Assembly: GCF_004570845.1 (NCBI RefSeq)
Contig: NZ_SPQZ01000002.1
Location: 620,001-684,000, forward strand
Source: Orlajensenia leifsoniae
Lineage (GTDB): Bacteria; Actinomycetota; Actinomycetes; Actinomycetales; Microbacteriaceae
Reading direction: 5' to 3'
DNA: 64,000 nucleotides
A model generated the notes under the pieces. It had not been told where the DNA came from and searched no databases. It saw nothing but the letters and a program-made list of their open reading frames with translations. A program made the translations under genes and the position numbers. This document shows, in pieces, positions 29,296 to 38,414 of this stretch (position 1 is the first letter of the stretch; each line of letters starts with the position of its first letter).

Positions 29296-31659
29296 TTATC
29301 CCGCGCCGCCGACAGCCGGATGTCGCTCCGACCACACCCGCACCGCACCGTCGACGCCCGGCGCGAGGAGCACCAGTCCCTGCTGGTCCGTGCGCTCTGC
29401 GACTGTGCCCACGCTCGCGAGGATCTCGAGGATCCTGGCGGTCGGATGCCCGTAACTGTTGTCGGCCCCGACCGAGATGAGGCCCACCGTGGCGCGCAGC
29501 CGCTCGTACAGCTCGGCGCTCTGGTCGGACGACCCGTGATGCGCCACCTTGACCACGTCGACAGGCGCCAGGGTCGTTGAGCGCACCAGTGCGTCCTGCG
29601 ACTCCTCGCCGAGGTCGCCGAGGAAGAGCGAGCTCGACCCGGCGCCGCTGAAGCGCATCGTGACGCTGCCCGCATTGCCGGTCGCCATGGTGGCGGCATC
29701 CGGCAGCGGCCAGAGCACCTCCCAGTCGAGTGCGCCGAGCGACCCCGAGAGCCCGGCGGCTCCGCGCTCGATGATGCTGCCTCCCTGTTGCAGGCGGGAC
29801 AGGATGCGCCGGTCGGCTTCGGTCTCGGGCAGGCCCACGATGGCGTGGTCGACCCGACCCAGGACGGCGTCGACCCCGCCGACGTGGTCGAGGTCGTAGT
29901 GCGTGAGCACGAGGAGGTCGAGTCGGTGGATGCCGAGCGCATCGAGGCACCGCGACAGCGGCGCGGGCTCCGGTCCGGTGTCGATGAGGGCGTGGCTGTC
30001 GCCGTCGCGCACGACCACGGCGTCGCCCTGCCCGATGTCGCAGGCCGCGTACTGCCAGTCGCTCGGTATCGAGAGCGAGCGGAGCACCGAGGAACCGACG
30101 AGGGCGCCGCCGTAGGCCCCAGCCGTGAGGAGCAGACCGGTGACGAGCACGCTGACAGCCCGGGTGGATGGTCCGTCTCTGCGGCGCACCGCGAGCCAGA
30201 TCACGGACGCCGTGACGAGCGCGAGCAGCACGGCACCGGCAGCGCCGCCGAGCCAGGGCAGCCGGGTCCACGCGAGCCCGTCGACGGTGCGGGCGATCTG
30301 CGCGATCCAGGCAGACGGCACCCACGCGATCTGGAGGCAGGCCGAGCCGAGTCCCGGAATGACGGGCAGCAGCAGGCACCCGATCAGGCCGAGCACCGTG
30401 CCGATCGGCGCTGCCGGCTCGGCGAGGAGGTTCGCGAGCACACCTGCGACGGGCACCGCCGGGTCGAGCAGGATGAGGATCGGCTGGCAGGCGAGCTGAG
30501 CCGACAAGGGCACAGCGACCGCGATCGCGATGGGCAACGGCATCCAGCGCGCGAGGGCGCCTGCCAGCGGGCGGGCCAGCAGGAGAAGCCCCGCCGTCGC
30601 CGCGACGGACAACGCGAACCCGTAGCTGCGGGCCATCCAGGGATCGAGTACCAGCAGCGCCACGACGGCGACCGACAGCGCCGGGATACCGCGGCCGGGC
30701 CGGCCGATGCCGAGGGCGAACAGCACCACCGTGGCCATGACGGCGGCGCGCAGCACGCTCGGCTGCGGGGTGACGAGCACGACGAACCCCGCGAGAGCCA
30801 CGACGGCGAGCACGGAGCGCGCACGCCGCGGGAGTCCGCAGACCGCGCCGAGCAGAACGACGGCGGCGACCACGATGGCGCAGTTCGCGCCGGACACGGC
30901 GGTGAGGTGGCTGAGCGACGAACTCTTCATCGCGGCGTCGAGCTCTGCCGTGACGGCGCTGGTGTCGCCGATGGCGAGTCCGGGAAGCAGATCACCGCCG
31001 TCGCCGGGGAGGGCCGCGGCCGCCTGCGACAGGCCCGCACGCAGCGGATCGGCCCAGCCGAGGTACCACGGCGGTGGAGCGAGCACGGCGATCGGCGCGG
31101 ACGCGAACAGCAGGTAGGCGACGTCCTCTCCGGCATCCGTCGGCTTCACGGTGCCCTTCGCTCGCACGGTGGACCCGATGCGCGGATGCTCCCCCGTCAT
31201 CTCGCCGAAGACGAGCAGGGGCGCAGCGGCCCTGACAGCCGGGCTCACGCCCTCGGGCCCACGACTCGACATCACGACCCCGCGGGCCTCGAACCGGAGC
31301 TGCTCGGCCCCGGAGGAGGCCCCCGCCCCCACGACCGGCGCAGAGGACACCACCGCCTCGACCGTCACAGTGCGGTGCTGCGTTGCGGCCCCGACGAGCA
31401 CGGGAGGCGTACGCGCGGGCGCCGCGACAGCCACCGAGGTACAGACCAGTGCAGTCGCCGCGGCTCCGAGGGCGATGACCGCGAGGATGCGACGGCCGCG
31501 GATCGAGCCGGACCCGCGCACCAGCACGGCGACCCCGCCGATCGCCGACAGCGCCGCGGCCGCCGCCACCCAGCCTGCGGCATCCGGAAACCCGATCGCC
31601 ACGAACCCCGCAGCCCAGGCGATGGTCGCCGGCCAGGCAAGTCGCAGCTCGGCTCCCAT
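29296..31659 (-). CDS. comEC: ComEC/Rec2-family DNA uptake protein
   Basis: 787 residues. The N-terminal third has several membrane helices and an OB-like DUF4131 region; the middle is the Competence domain with about ten helices (LPGLAIGDTSAV, LTAVSGANCAIV, RAAVMATVVLFALG). The C-terminal metallo-beta-lactamase-like domain has LVLTHYDLDHVGGVDAVL and AHHGSSDQS. ComEC is the channel that carries single-stranded DNA through the membrane in natural transformation. It lies six bases behind comEA. Actinobacteria that are not known to be competent also keep comEA and comEC. Confidence 0.95.
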   Translation of the reverse strand: MGAELRLAWPATIAWAAGFVAIGFPDAAGWVAAAAALSAIGGVAVLVRGSGSIRGRRILAVIALGAAATALVCTSVAVAAPARTPPVLVGAATQHRTVTVEAVVSSAPVVGAGASSGAEQLRFEARGVVMSSRGPEGVSPAVRAAAPLLVFGEMTGEHPRIGSTVRAKGTVKPTDAGEDVAYLLFASAPIAVLAPPPWYLGWADPLRAGLSQAAAALPGDGGDLLPGLAIGDTSAVTAELDAAMKSSSLSHLTAVSGANCAIVVAAVVLLGAVCGLPRRARSVLAVVALAGFVVLVTPQPSVLRAAVMATVVLFALGIGRPGRGIPALSVAVVALLVLDPWMARSYGFALSVAATAGLLLLARPLAGALARWMPLPIAIAVAVPLSAQLACQPILILLDPAVPVAGVLANLLAEPAAPIGTVLGLIGCLLLPVIPGLGSACLQIAWVPSAWIAQIARTVDGLAWTRLPWLGGAAGAVLLALVTASVIWLAVRRRDGPSTRAVSVLVTGLLLTAGAYGGALVGSSVLRSLSIPSDWQYAACDIGQGDAVVVRDGDSHALIDTGPEPAPLSRCLDALGIHRLDLLVLTHYDLDHVGGVDAVLGRVDHAIVGLPETEADRRILSRLQQGGSIIERGAAGLSGSLGALDWEVLWPLPDAATMATGNAGSVTMRFSGAGSSSLFLGDLGEESQDALVRSTTLAPVDVVKVAHHGSSDQSAELYERLRATVGLISVGADNSYGHPTARILEILASVGTVAERTDQQGLVLLAPGVDGAVRVWSERHPAVGGAG

Positions 31660-31665
31660 GGCCGC

Positions 31666-32379
31666 TCAGACCGTCACGAGGTCCTGCAGCGACTCGAAGG
31701 TCTTGTCGCCGATGCCGCTGACCTCCCGCAGCTCGTCGACGCTCGAGAAGCCGCCGTTGGCGTCGCGCCAGTCGATGATGCGCTGCGCGAGGGCGGGGCC
31801 GATGCGCGGCAGGGTGTCGAGGTCGGCCACCGTCGCCCTGTTGAGGTCGATCGGGCCACCGGATGCCGCTCCCCCGGCAGCACCGCCGCTCGCGCCCGGT
31901 GCCACGGCCGATGGCGGCGGCACCTCACCGACGGCGGGCACGACGAGCTGCTCGCCGTCGGACAGTTCCCGGGCGAGGTTCACTCCGCCGGGGTCGGCTG
32001 TCGCAGCGAAGCCGCCGGCCGCGGCGATGGCGTCCATGACCCTGGAGCCCGACGCGATCTCGTAGAGGCCCGGGCGGCCGACCGCGCCGAGGACATGCAC
32101 GAAGAGCACCGGTGCCGACGACGACGAGCCGCCATCGCCCGCCGGCGTGCCACCCTGCGACGTCGACGTCGAGGTCGACGTCGATCGGAGCTCGTCCGGC
32201 AGCTCGCCGGGATCGACGGTCTCGCCGCTGCCGCCGGCGCCGAGCATGGCGACCACGACCGTGGCGATGAGAGCGGCGATGACGAGCACGATGACGCCGC
32301 CGACAGCCAGACGCACGCGCGGAGCCGCCCGAGCGGACGGATCGAGCCGCCCGATCGCCTCGTCGTCTGCGGTGCCCAC
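31666..32379 (-). CDS. comEA: ComEA-like helix-hairpin-helix protein
   Basis: 237 residues. One membrane helix (about 24-46) is followed by a low-complexity linker with STSTSTSTS and G/S-rich stretches, a SLBB domain (VLFVHVLGAVGRPGLYEI, about 90-150), then two helix-hairpin-helix motifs (DLDTLPRIGPALAQRIIDWR and REVSGIGDKTFESLQ). ComEA binds double-stranded DNA outside the membrane and passes it to ComEC. The start is GTG 32379, six bases after a TAGCCT box, with no ribosome site. comEC follows at once. Confidence 0.93.
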   Translation of the reverse strand: MGTADDEAIGRLDPSARAAPRVRLAVGGVIVLVIAALIATVVVAMLGAGGSGETVDPGELPDELRSTSTSTSTSQGGTPAGDGGSSSSAPVLFVHVLGAVGRPGLYEIASGSRVMDAIAAAGGFAATADPGGVNLARELSDGEQLVVPAVGEVPPPSAVAPGASGGAAGGAASGGPIDLNRATVADLDTLPRIGPALAQRIIDWRDANGGFSSVDELREVSGIGDKTFESLQDLVTV

Positions 32380-32385
32380 CGGGTC

Positions 32386-32391
32386 AGGCTA
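32386..32391 (-). promoter_or_regulatory. -10 box of comEA-comEC, predicted leaderless
   Basis: TAGCCT on the minus strand, six bases (GACCCG), then the GTG at 32379. It would drive comEA, comEC and perhaps holA. Confidence 0.5.
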
Positions 32392-32426
32392 GGTTGCGTC
32401 GGGCGGGCTCCGACGTGCAGCCTGCA

Positions 32427-32442
32427 GGTCGACGCGTCGACC
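32427..32442. promoter_or_regulatory. 16-base palindrome upstream of comEA
   Basis: GGTCGACGCGTCGACC is a perfect palindrome centred about 55 bases before the predicted comEA transcript start. An adjoining CCTGCAGG (32421-32428) is also palindromic. It could be a regulator site or part of the end of the leuS transcript. Confidence 0.4.
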
Positions 32443-32448
32443 GGACGC

Positions 32449-32482
32449 GAGAAGGGCTGGGGAGGAATCCCCAGCCCTTCTC
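32449..32482 (-). terminator. leuS terminator
   Basis: GAGAAGGGCTGGGG and its exact complement form a 14-base-pair stem with a six-base loop, 46 bases after the leuS stop. No U tract follows. Confidence 0.8.
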
Positions 32483-32527
32483 AACGCGCGGACCCCACGC
32501 GAAACGCGGGAGATGCGCGAGTCGAGC

Positions 32528-35110
32528 TCAGCCCTTGGTGGCGATGCTCACGACCTTGGGGGCGCGCACGATCACATTCACGATCTCTCGCTCACCGACC
32601 GAACGCTGGACTCCTGCAGAGGCACGAGCCAGGGCCTCGAGTTCGTCTGCCGAGATGTTCGGCGACACCGTGAGCTTGTCGCGCACCTTGCCGTCGACCT
32701 GCACCACGGCGGTGACGGACTCGGCGATCAGCAGGTTGGGGTCGGCCTTGCGCCACTGCACGAGGGCGACGCCGGGCTGGTAGCCGAGCTTCTCCCACAT
32801 GTCCTCCGCCGTGTACGGCGCGAACAGGTTGAGGGCCATCGCCGTCACCTCGGCCGCCTCGCGCACGGCTGCATCCGCCGGGCCGGCGCCCGAGTCGATC
32901 ACCTTGCGAGTGGCGTTGACCAGCTCCATGAGTCGGGCGACGACCACGTTGAACTTGAACGACTCGACGAGGCCGGGAGCGTCGGCGAGGAAGCGGTGGG
33001 TGACCCGGCGCAGGCCGGGGTCGCCGTTCTTCCACAGCACGTCGGGCGAGGACGAGACGTCCTTCGCGACGCGCCAGGCACGCGCGAGGAACTTGGACGA
33101 GCCGACGGGCGACACGTCGTTCCAGTCGATGTCGTCCTCCGGAGGTCCGGCGAAGGCCATCGTGAGGCGCACAGCATCGACACCGTGCTTCTCGACCTCT
33201 TCGGTGAAGTAGACGATGTTGCCCTTGCTCTTGCTCATCTTGGAGCCGTCGAGGATGACCATGCCCTGGTTCAGCAGCGCCGAGAACGGCTCGGTGAAGC
33301 TGAGGTGGCCGAGGTCGAAGAGCACCTTGGTGATGAAACGGGCGTAGAGCAGGTGGAGGATGGCGTGCTCGACGCCGCCGACGTACTGGTCGACGGGAGC
33401 CCAGCGCTCGGCCTCCCTGGGGTCGAACGCCTTGGTGTCGTCGTTCGGGTTCAGGAAGCGCAGGAAGTACCACGAGCTGTCGACGAAGGTGTCCATCGTG
33501 TCGGCGTCGCGGCGGGCCGGGGTGCCGTCGATGGGGTTGGGTACGTTGACCCAGTCCTCGGCCGCACCGAGCGGCGACGTGCCCTTGGGCTTCAGGTCGA
33601 GGCCTTCGGCATCCGGCAGCAGAACCGGCAGCTGGTCCTCCGGCACCGGAACCTCCGTGCCGTCTGCCCCGTGGATGATCGGGATGGGCGTGCCCCAGTA
33701 ACGCTGGCGCGAGATGAGCCAGTCGCGCAGGCGGTAGTTCTTGGCGGCGCGACCCCGGCCCTCTGCCGCGAGGATCTCGATGACCTTCTTGATCGCGTTC
33801 GACTTCGAGAGGCCCGTGAGCGGCCCGGAGTTCATCAGGCGGCCCTCGCCCGCGAGAGCGATGCCGGTCTCCGCGGGGTCGGTGCTCTCCATGTCGGGAA
33901 GCACGGGGTCGCCGTGCTCGTCGATGTCGATCACGGGGATGACGCCGGTCACCGGGGCGTTCACGTCGACGACCACGCGCACGGGCAGGTCGAAAGCCCG
34001 GGCGAAGTCGAGGTCGCGCTGGTCGTGAGCGGGGACGGCCATCACGGCGCCGTGGCCATAGTCGGCCAGAACGTAGTCGGCGGCCCAGATCGGCAGCTTC
34101 TCGCCATTCACCGGGTTGACGGCGTAGCGACCGAGGAAGACGCCGGTCTTCTCCCGGTCGGTGGCCTGGCGCTCCATCTCGGTCGACTTCTGCACGGCCG
34201 TCAGGTAGGTGCCGAAGCGCTCCTGGATCTCGGGGGTCGATCCCTCGACCAGTTCGGCGGCCAGGTCGGAGTCCGGAGCCACGACCATGAAGGTCGCTCC
34301 CCACAGCGTGTCGGGACGCGTGGTGAAGACAGTGACGCGCTCCTCGCGGCCCTCGATCTCGAACTCGACGTCGGCTCCGATGGACCGACCGATCCAGTTG
34401 CGCTGCATGTTGAGCACCTTCGACGGCCAGGAGCCCTCGAGCTGGTTCAGGTCGTCGAGCAGGCGATCGGCGTAGTCGGTGATGCGGAAGTACCACTGCG
34501 TGAGCTTCTTCTTGACCACGACCGCGCCGCTGCGCTCGGACGTTCCGTCGGGCAGCACCTGCTCGTTCGCGAGCACGGTGAGGTCGACCGGGTCCCAGTT
34601 GACCCAGCTGTCCTTGCGGTACGCCAGGCCCTTCTTGTAGAGCTGCAGGAACAGCCACTGGTTCCACTTGTAGTACTCGGGATCGCTCGTGTGCAGCTCG
34701 CGCTCCCAGTCGAAGGAGGTCGCGTACAGGCGCATGCTGGCCTTCTGCTGCGCGATGTTGTCGTAGGTCCACCCGCGCGGGTCGATGCCGCGCTTGATGG
34801 CGGCGTTCTCGGCAGGCAGCCCGAAGGAGTCCCAGCCGATCGGGTGCATCACGTTGAAGCCCTGCTGGCGCCAGTAGCGCGCCACGACGTCGCCGAGGGC
34901 GTAGACCTCGGCGTGGCCCATGTGCAGGTCGCCCGACGGGTACGGGAACATGTCGAGCACGTACTTGCGGGGCCGCTTGTCGTCGGGGTCGCCCGAGCGG
35001 AAGGGCTTCATCTCGTCCCAGACGGGAAGCCACTTCTTCTGGATGGAGGCGAAGTCGTAGACCTCGTCCTCGCCGGGCGCGCTGCTCGCGGACTCGTGCT
35101 GGTGTGCCAC
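32528..35110 (-). CDS. leuS: Leucyl-tRNA synthetase
   Basis: About 860 residues. Class I motifs are HMGH (63-66, in [15 protein letters not shown]) and KMSKS near 625 ([11 protein letters not shown]). The CP1 editing domain lies between (about 225-420). The chosen start GTG 35110 ([20 protein letters not shown]) has GAGAG four bases upstream. The frame stays open to TTG 35191, which lies six bases after a TAAAGT -10 box; a 27-residue longer form is therefore possible. No T-box was seen. Confidence 0.95.
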   Translation of the reverse strand: MAHQHESASSAPGEDEVYDFASIQKKWLPVWDEMKPFRSGDPDDKRPRKYVLDMFPYPSGDLHMGHAEVYALGDVVARYWRQQGFNVMHPIGWDSFGLPAENAAIKRGIDPRGWTYDNIAQQKASMRLYATSFDWERELHTSDPEYYKWNQWLFLQLYKKGLAYRKDSWVNWDPVDLTVLANEQVLPDGTSERSGAVVVKKKLTQWYFRITDYADRLLDDLNQLEGSWPSKVLNMQRNWIGRSIGADVEFEIEGREERVTVFTTRPDTLWGATFMVVAPDSDLAAELVEGSTPEIQERFGTYLTAVQKSTEMERQATDREKTGVFLGRYAVNPVNGEKLPIWAADYVLADYGHGAVMAVPAHDQRDLDFARAFDLPVRVVVDVNAPVTGVIPVIDIDEHGDPVLPDMESTDPAETGIALAGEGRLMNSGPLTGLSKSNAIKKVIEILAAEGRGRAAKNYRLRDWLISRQRYWGTPIPIIHGADGTEVPVPEDQLPVLLPDAEGLDLKPKGTSPLGAAEDWVNVPNPIDGTPARRDADTMDTFVDSSWYFLRFLNPNDDTKAFDPREAERWAPVDQYVGGVEHAILHLLYARFITKVLFDLGHLSFTEPFSALLNQGMVILDGSKMSKSKGNIVYFTEEVEKHGVDAVRLTMAFAGPPEDDIDWNDVSPVGSSKFLARAWRVAKDVSSSPDVLWKNGDPGLRRVTHRFLADAPGLVESFKFNVVVARLMELVNATRKVIDSGAGPADAAVREAAEVTAMALNLFAPYTAEDMWEKLGYQPGVALVQWRKADPNLLIAESVTAVVQVDGKVRDKLTVSPNISADELEALARASAGVQRSVGEREIVNVIVRAPKVVSIATKG

Positions 35111-35197
35111 GTGACTCTCAATCGATACGGAAGTGATGATGGGAGCGCCATTGCTCGAGGGCGGCCTTGTGCGAAACATGGCTGTAACCAAGATTCC

Positions 35198-35203
35198 ACT
35201 TTA
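35198..35203 (-). promoter_or_regulatory. -10 box of leuS
   Basis: TAAAGT on the minus strand predicts a transcript start near 35191. That leaves either an 80-base leader before GTG 35110 or a leaderless start on TTG 35191. Confidence 0.45.
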
Positions 35204-35237
35204 CTGAACAGCGCCGCGGATGCCGCATTCCCGGGTC

Positions 35238-36620
35238 TCACCGAGCGGAATGCACGCCCAGCACAGCGAGCAGGGCGCGTGCCTTCACCCGCGTCTCCTC
35301 GACCTCCTCGGCCGGCACCGAGAGCGCGGTGATCCCGCCGCCCGAACCGATGGTGGCGGCATCCGGAGTGAGCACGATCGACCGGATGACCATGGCGAGG
35401 TCGATCGAGCCGTCGACGCCGAAGTAACCGAACGCTCCCGAGTAGATGCCTCGGGGACCCTGCTCGAGCTCGGCCAGGATGCGCATGGCGCTGATCTTCG
35501 GTGCTCCGGTCATCGAGCCGGCCGGGAAGCAGGCCTCGACCGCGTCGATGCCGCTGAGGCCGTCGGCGAGATCGGCCTCGACCGTCGACACCAGCTGGTG
35601 CACCTGGGCGTAGCTCTCGACGGCGAGCAGGCTCGTGACCCGCACACTGCCGAGAGCGGCGATGCGGCCGAGGTCGTTGCGCATGAGGTCGACGATCATC
35701 AGGTTCTCGGCCTGCTCCTTGTCGCTGGCCTCGAGTTCGGCCCGCAGATCGATGTCCTCGACGACCGAGCGTCCACGCGGACGGGTTCCCTTGATCGGCT
35801 TCGTGACGACGCGGCCGGTCTCGGAGACGTGCAGGAACTGCTCGGGAGACGAGCTCAGCAGCGCCAGGTCGCCGAAGCGCAGCAGGCCGCCGTGGTGTGT
35901 GGGGCTTGCGGCACGCAGGCGACTGTACGTCTCGAGCGGATCGAAGCGCCCGTCGACGGTGATCGTGTTGGTGAGGCAGAGCTGGTAGGCGTCGCCGCGG
36001 CGGATCGCCTGCTGGCACTGCTCGATGAGCTGCTCGTAGGCGGCGGGGCCGTGACGCCACCGAGCGACGCCGCGAGTGGGGGCGGGCGCCTGCCGGACCG
36101 GGGTGGCCTCGGACGTCGCGACAGCTCGACCCACCCGATCCAGCCACGCTGCGAAGTCGGAGCGGTGCGCCGCCGACTCGAGCGCGATGACCCGCACGGA
36201 GCGCGCGCCGTGGTCGAACTCGATGGCGCGATCGATGAACTGGAACGCCGCTTCCGGATGCCGCGACTCCGGAAGCGGCACCCCCGTCGTCTGCGCTCCG
36301 AGCTCGTAGCCGAGCCAGCCGACCCAGCCGAGCGGGCGCCCGTCGAGCCGCGTCGTGTCATCGACCGCCCGGCCTCCGGAATCCGCGGCATCCGCGGCAT
36401 CGGCCACCGCTGACAGCCCGGAACGCAGGAAGGCGAACACGTCGTCCCGAGGGCCGAACAGCGCCACGCCGTCGGGTGTCGACGGTGCTCCCATCCAACT
36501 GCGTCCGTGCTCGGCATCCGCTCCGGCATCCAGCCAGAAGGCGTGCGCCTCCGCACCGAACAGTTCGGTGAACACCCGCTCGGGATCACACCAGGCGTGG
36601 AGCGCGATGATCCGGGGCAT
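35238..36620 (-). CDS. pabB: Aminodeoxychorismate synthase component I
   Basis: 460 residues of the chorismate-binding family (TrpE/PabB). The lysine in PIKGTRPRG (about residue 275) marks a PabB-type enzyme; anthranilate synthases have alanine there (PIAGT). Other core motifs are VDLMRNDLGR, CFPAGSMTGAPKISAM and IYSGAFGYFG. It makes 4-amino-4-deoxychorismate for folate synthesis. No glutaminase gene (pabA) or lyase (pabC) is adjacent. The ATG at 36620 lies six bases after a TAGGCT box. Confidence 0.9.
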   Translation of the reverse strand: MPRIIALHAWCDPERVFTELFGAEAHAFWLDAGADAEHGRSWMGAPSTPDGVALFGPRDDVFAFLRSGLSAVADAADAADSGGRAVDDTTRLDGRPLGWVGWLGYELGAQTTGVPLPESRHPEAAFQFIDRAIEFDHGARSVRVIALESAAHRSDFAAWLDRVGRAVATSEATPVRQAPAPTRGVARWRHGPAAYEQLIEQCQQAIRRGDAYQLCLTNTITVDGRFDPLETYSRLRAASPTHHGGLLRFGDLALLSSSPEQFLHVSETGRVVTKPIKGTRPRGRSVVEDIDLRAELEASDKEQAENLMIVDLMRNDLGRIAALGSVRVTSLLAVESYAQVHQLVSTVEADLADGLSGIDAVEACFPAGSMTGAPKISAMRILAELEQGPRGIYSGAFGYFGVDGSIDLAMVIRSIVLTPDAATIGSGGGITALSVPAEEVEETRVKARALLAVLGVHSAR

Positions 36621-36626
36621 CCGTCC

Positions 36627-36632
36627 AGCCTA
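36627..36632 (-). promoter_or_regulatory. -10 box of pabB, predicted leaderless
   Basis: TAGGCT on the minus strand, six bases (GGACGG), then the ATG at 36620. Confidence 0.5.
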
Positions 36633-36650
36633 GAGCCGGGGGCGAGCACA

Positions 36651-36689
36651 CGAGAGGCGGACCCCCGGGGGAAGGGGATCCGCCTCTCG
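36651..36689 (-). terminator. Terminator behind the M28 aminopeptidase gene
   Basis: CGAGAGGCGGA and TCCGCCTCTCG form an 11-base-pair stem with a 17-base loop (itself partly paired, CCCCC with GGGGG), 18 bases after the stop at 36707. Confidence 0.8.
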
Positions 36690-36706
36690 GCTCACTCGTG
36701 CGTCAC

Positions 36707-38266
36707 TCAGCGGAACGCGTGGCTTCCCCGGTTCTGCACGTGCTCCGTGATCTTGTCGAGGCCGTTGCCGCCCCAGCCGTGACCGTGCTTCCAGCTCTTC
36801 ACCTTCGCGAAGGCGAGGGTGGCGTGCGCCGCAGCGTCGGCCATCTGCTCGAAGACCACGGGATCGACGTTGTCGGTCGTGTCGCAGGCCTGGTGGTAGC
36901 AGGGGTCGTATGGCGCCCCGGCCGGACCGCCGAAGATCGCTGCCTCGGCATCGGTCTTGATCCCCTCGGCGCCGGTGAACAGGCCACCCGCCGGGATGCC
37001 GTTCTCGATGAAGCCGAAGTAGTCACTGCGGCCGTCGAACTCGGTGGGCGCCGTGGGCAGCTTCTTCATGGCGAAGTAGTCGGTGAAGACCTTCTCGATC
37101 TCGGCCGAACCCTCGGGACCGGCTGCACCGAACGCGTCGCCGTCGCCGTCGTAGACGAAGCGCACGGCGTTGGGCGAGCCCACCATGTCGAAGTTGAGGT
37201 TGACCGCGGTGGCTGCGATCTGCTTCTCGGACATCTGCGACACGTAGTAGTTCGAGCCCTGCAGGCCGTCTTCCTCTCCGCTCCAGAACGCGAACCGCAC
37301 GCGGTTCTGCGGCTGGATGTGCAGACGCTTCAGCTGGATGGCGGTCTCGAGCAGAGTCGCGGATCCGGTGCCGTTGTCGTTGATTCCGGGACCTCCGGCG
37401 ACGGAGTCGAGGTGGGCACCCACGACCACGGTCTCCGATGCCCGGCCCGAGGTGTCGGCGAGCACGTTGAACGTCTTCGTGTTCTTCAGCGTGCCGTCGA
37501 CGAACACCCGGGCCGCGGATCCGGTCGTCGCCGCGATGGACTCGCCGATCGCGAAGCTGGTGCCGACCGCCGGGATCGCGGAGGCTGTTCCGAGCGTTCC
37601 GGAGACGACTCCGGTGCGATCGTCACCGGGAACATCGTTGCCCTGGTTGAAGATGATCGCGGCTGTGGCCCCCGCCGTCGCTGCGTTGGCGACCTTGTCG
37701 GAGAACGGGCACGTGCCGCGTTGCAGGAGGGCGATGGCGCCCTCGACGAAGCCCTCGAAGTCGGCGGACTCACATCCGCTCGTCGAGGCACGATCGCCGG
37801 TCAGGTTGAGGTCGACGGGCACCACGGGGCCCGAGACGTCTCCAGATGCCGAGTAGCTCATCGCCGAGAACTCGTCGGCCGTGAACACCCTGGGCGTCGG
37901 AGCAGTCAGCTCGAAGGCCGAGTCCTCCAGTACGAACTGCTCGTAGCTGAAGTACTGCCGGGACGTCTTGTACCCGGCCTTGGCGAGCCGCGTCTCGACG
38001 TACGCGCCCGACGCCTCGTGGCCGGGAGTTCCCGCAGCACGATTGCCGCCGTTCCTGACGGCGATGGACTGCAGCGCGTCGAGGTGGCGGGTGAGGCCGT
38101 CGGCGGTGATCGCCGTCCGGAGCGCGAGCGAGTTGAGCTTCTGCCAGCCGTCGCCGCCCGGGGATCCGGAGGCCAGTGCCGGCGAGACTCCCGTCATGGC
38201 CAGAGCGCCTCCGAGCACGATGCTCGTGGCGATGGCCAGCCCGCGCCTCATCTGTGTTCTGTTCAC
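36707..38266 (-). CDS. Secreted M28-family zinc aminopeptidase with PA domain
   Basis: 519 residues. A Sec signal peptide is visible (RRGLAIATSIVLGGALAMTG, cleavage near ALA-SGS). A PA domain (about 145-260, with GTCPFSDKVANA) is inserted before the M28 core, as in Streptomyces aminopeptidase S relatives. Zinc ligands are visible in VVGAHLDSV, GINDNGTG, SGEEDGLQGS, NFDMVG and the final histidine in PCYHQACD. It releases N-terminal amino acids outside the cell. The start GTG 38266 was chosen for the perfect AGAAGGAG site five bases before it; ATG 38251 would be five codons shorter. Confidence 0.92.
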   Translation of the reverse strand: MNRTQMRRGLAIATSIVLGGALAMTGVSPALASGSPGGDGWQKLNSLALRTAITADGLTRHLDALQSIAVRNGGNRAAGTPGHEASGAYVETRLAKAGYKTSRQYFSYEQFVLEDSAFELTAPTPRVFTADEFSAMSYSASGDVSGPVVPVDLNLTGDRASTSGCESADFEGFVEGAIALLQRGTCPFSDKVANAATAGATAAIIFNQGNDVPGDDRTGVVSGTLGTASAIPAVGTSFAIGESIAATTGSAARVFVDGTLKNTKTFNVLADTSGRASETVVVGAHLDSVAGGPGINDNGTGSATLLETAIQLKRLHIQPQNRVRFAFWSGEEDGLQGSNYYVSQMSEKQIAATAVNLNFDMVGSPNAVRFVYDGDGDAFGAAGPEGSAEIEKVFTDYFAMKKLPTAPTEFDGRSDYFGFIENGIPAGGLFTGAEGIKTDAEAAIFGGPAGAPYDPCYHQACDTTDNVDPVVFEQMADAAAHATLAFAKVKSWKHGHGWGGNGLDKITEHVQNRGSHAFR

Positions 38267-38414
38267 TGGTGCTCCTTCTGGGGAGTCGAGTGGAATCCGT
38301 TCCGCAGGCACTGATGGCGCCGACGTCTCCATCGAACCTATCCCCGATCGGGAGGACGCGGGTGTGAATGTTCTCATCAGTGGAACAAACGCACCGCGCA
38401 CGTCGAGGCAACCG

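Noticed and set aside
29267-30379. Extension of HolA to 713 residues
   Set aside because: The added part is out of frame over comEC; the GTG at 29266 has a ribosome site and gives the normal length.
32140-32190. GTCGAC-rich short tandem repeat, checked as a possible repeat array
   Set aside because: It is a coding microrepeat for the STSTSTSTS linker of ComEA, too short and without spacers.
29788-32673. A 961-codon open frame on the plus strand opposite comEC and comEA
   Set aside because: It is rich in Arg/Gly/His, has no domain signs and mirrors two well-supported genes. Long antisense frames are normal at this GC content.
35111-35203. T-box or other riboswitch before leuS
   Set aside because: The leader would be only about 80 bases and shows no T-box sequence or terminator/antiterminator pair.
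32513-35332. A 939-codon plus-strand frame opposite leuS
   Set aside because: The minus strand encodes a complete leucyl-tRNA synthetase with HMGH and KMSKS; the antisense frame has no recognisable motif.
35238-36620. Anthranilate synthase component I (trpE)
   Set aside because: The PIKGT lysine marks the aminodeoxychorismate type, and no trp genes are near.
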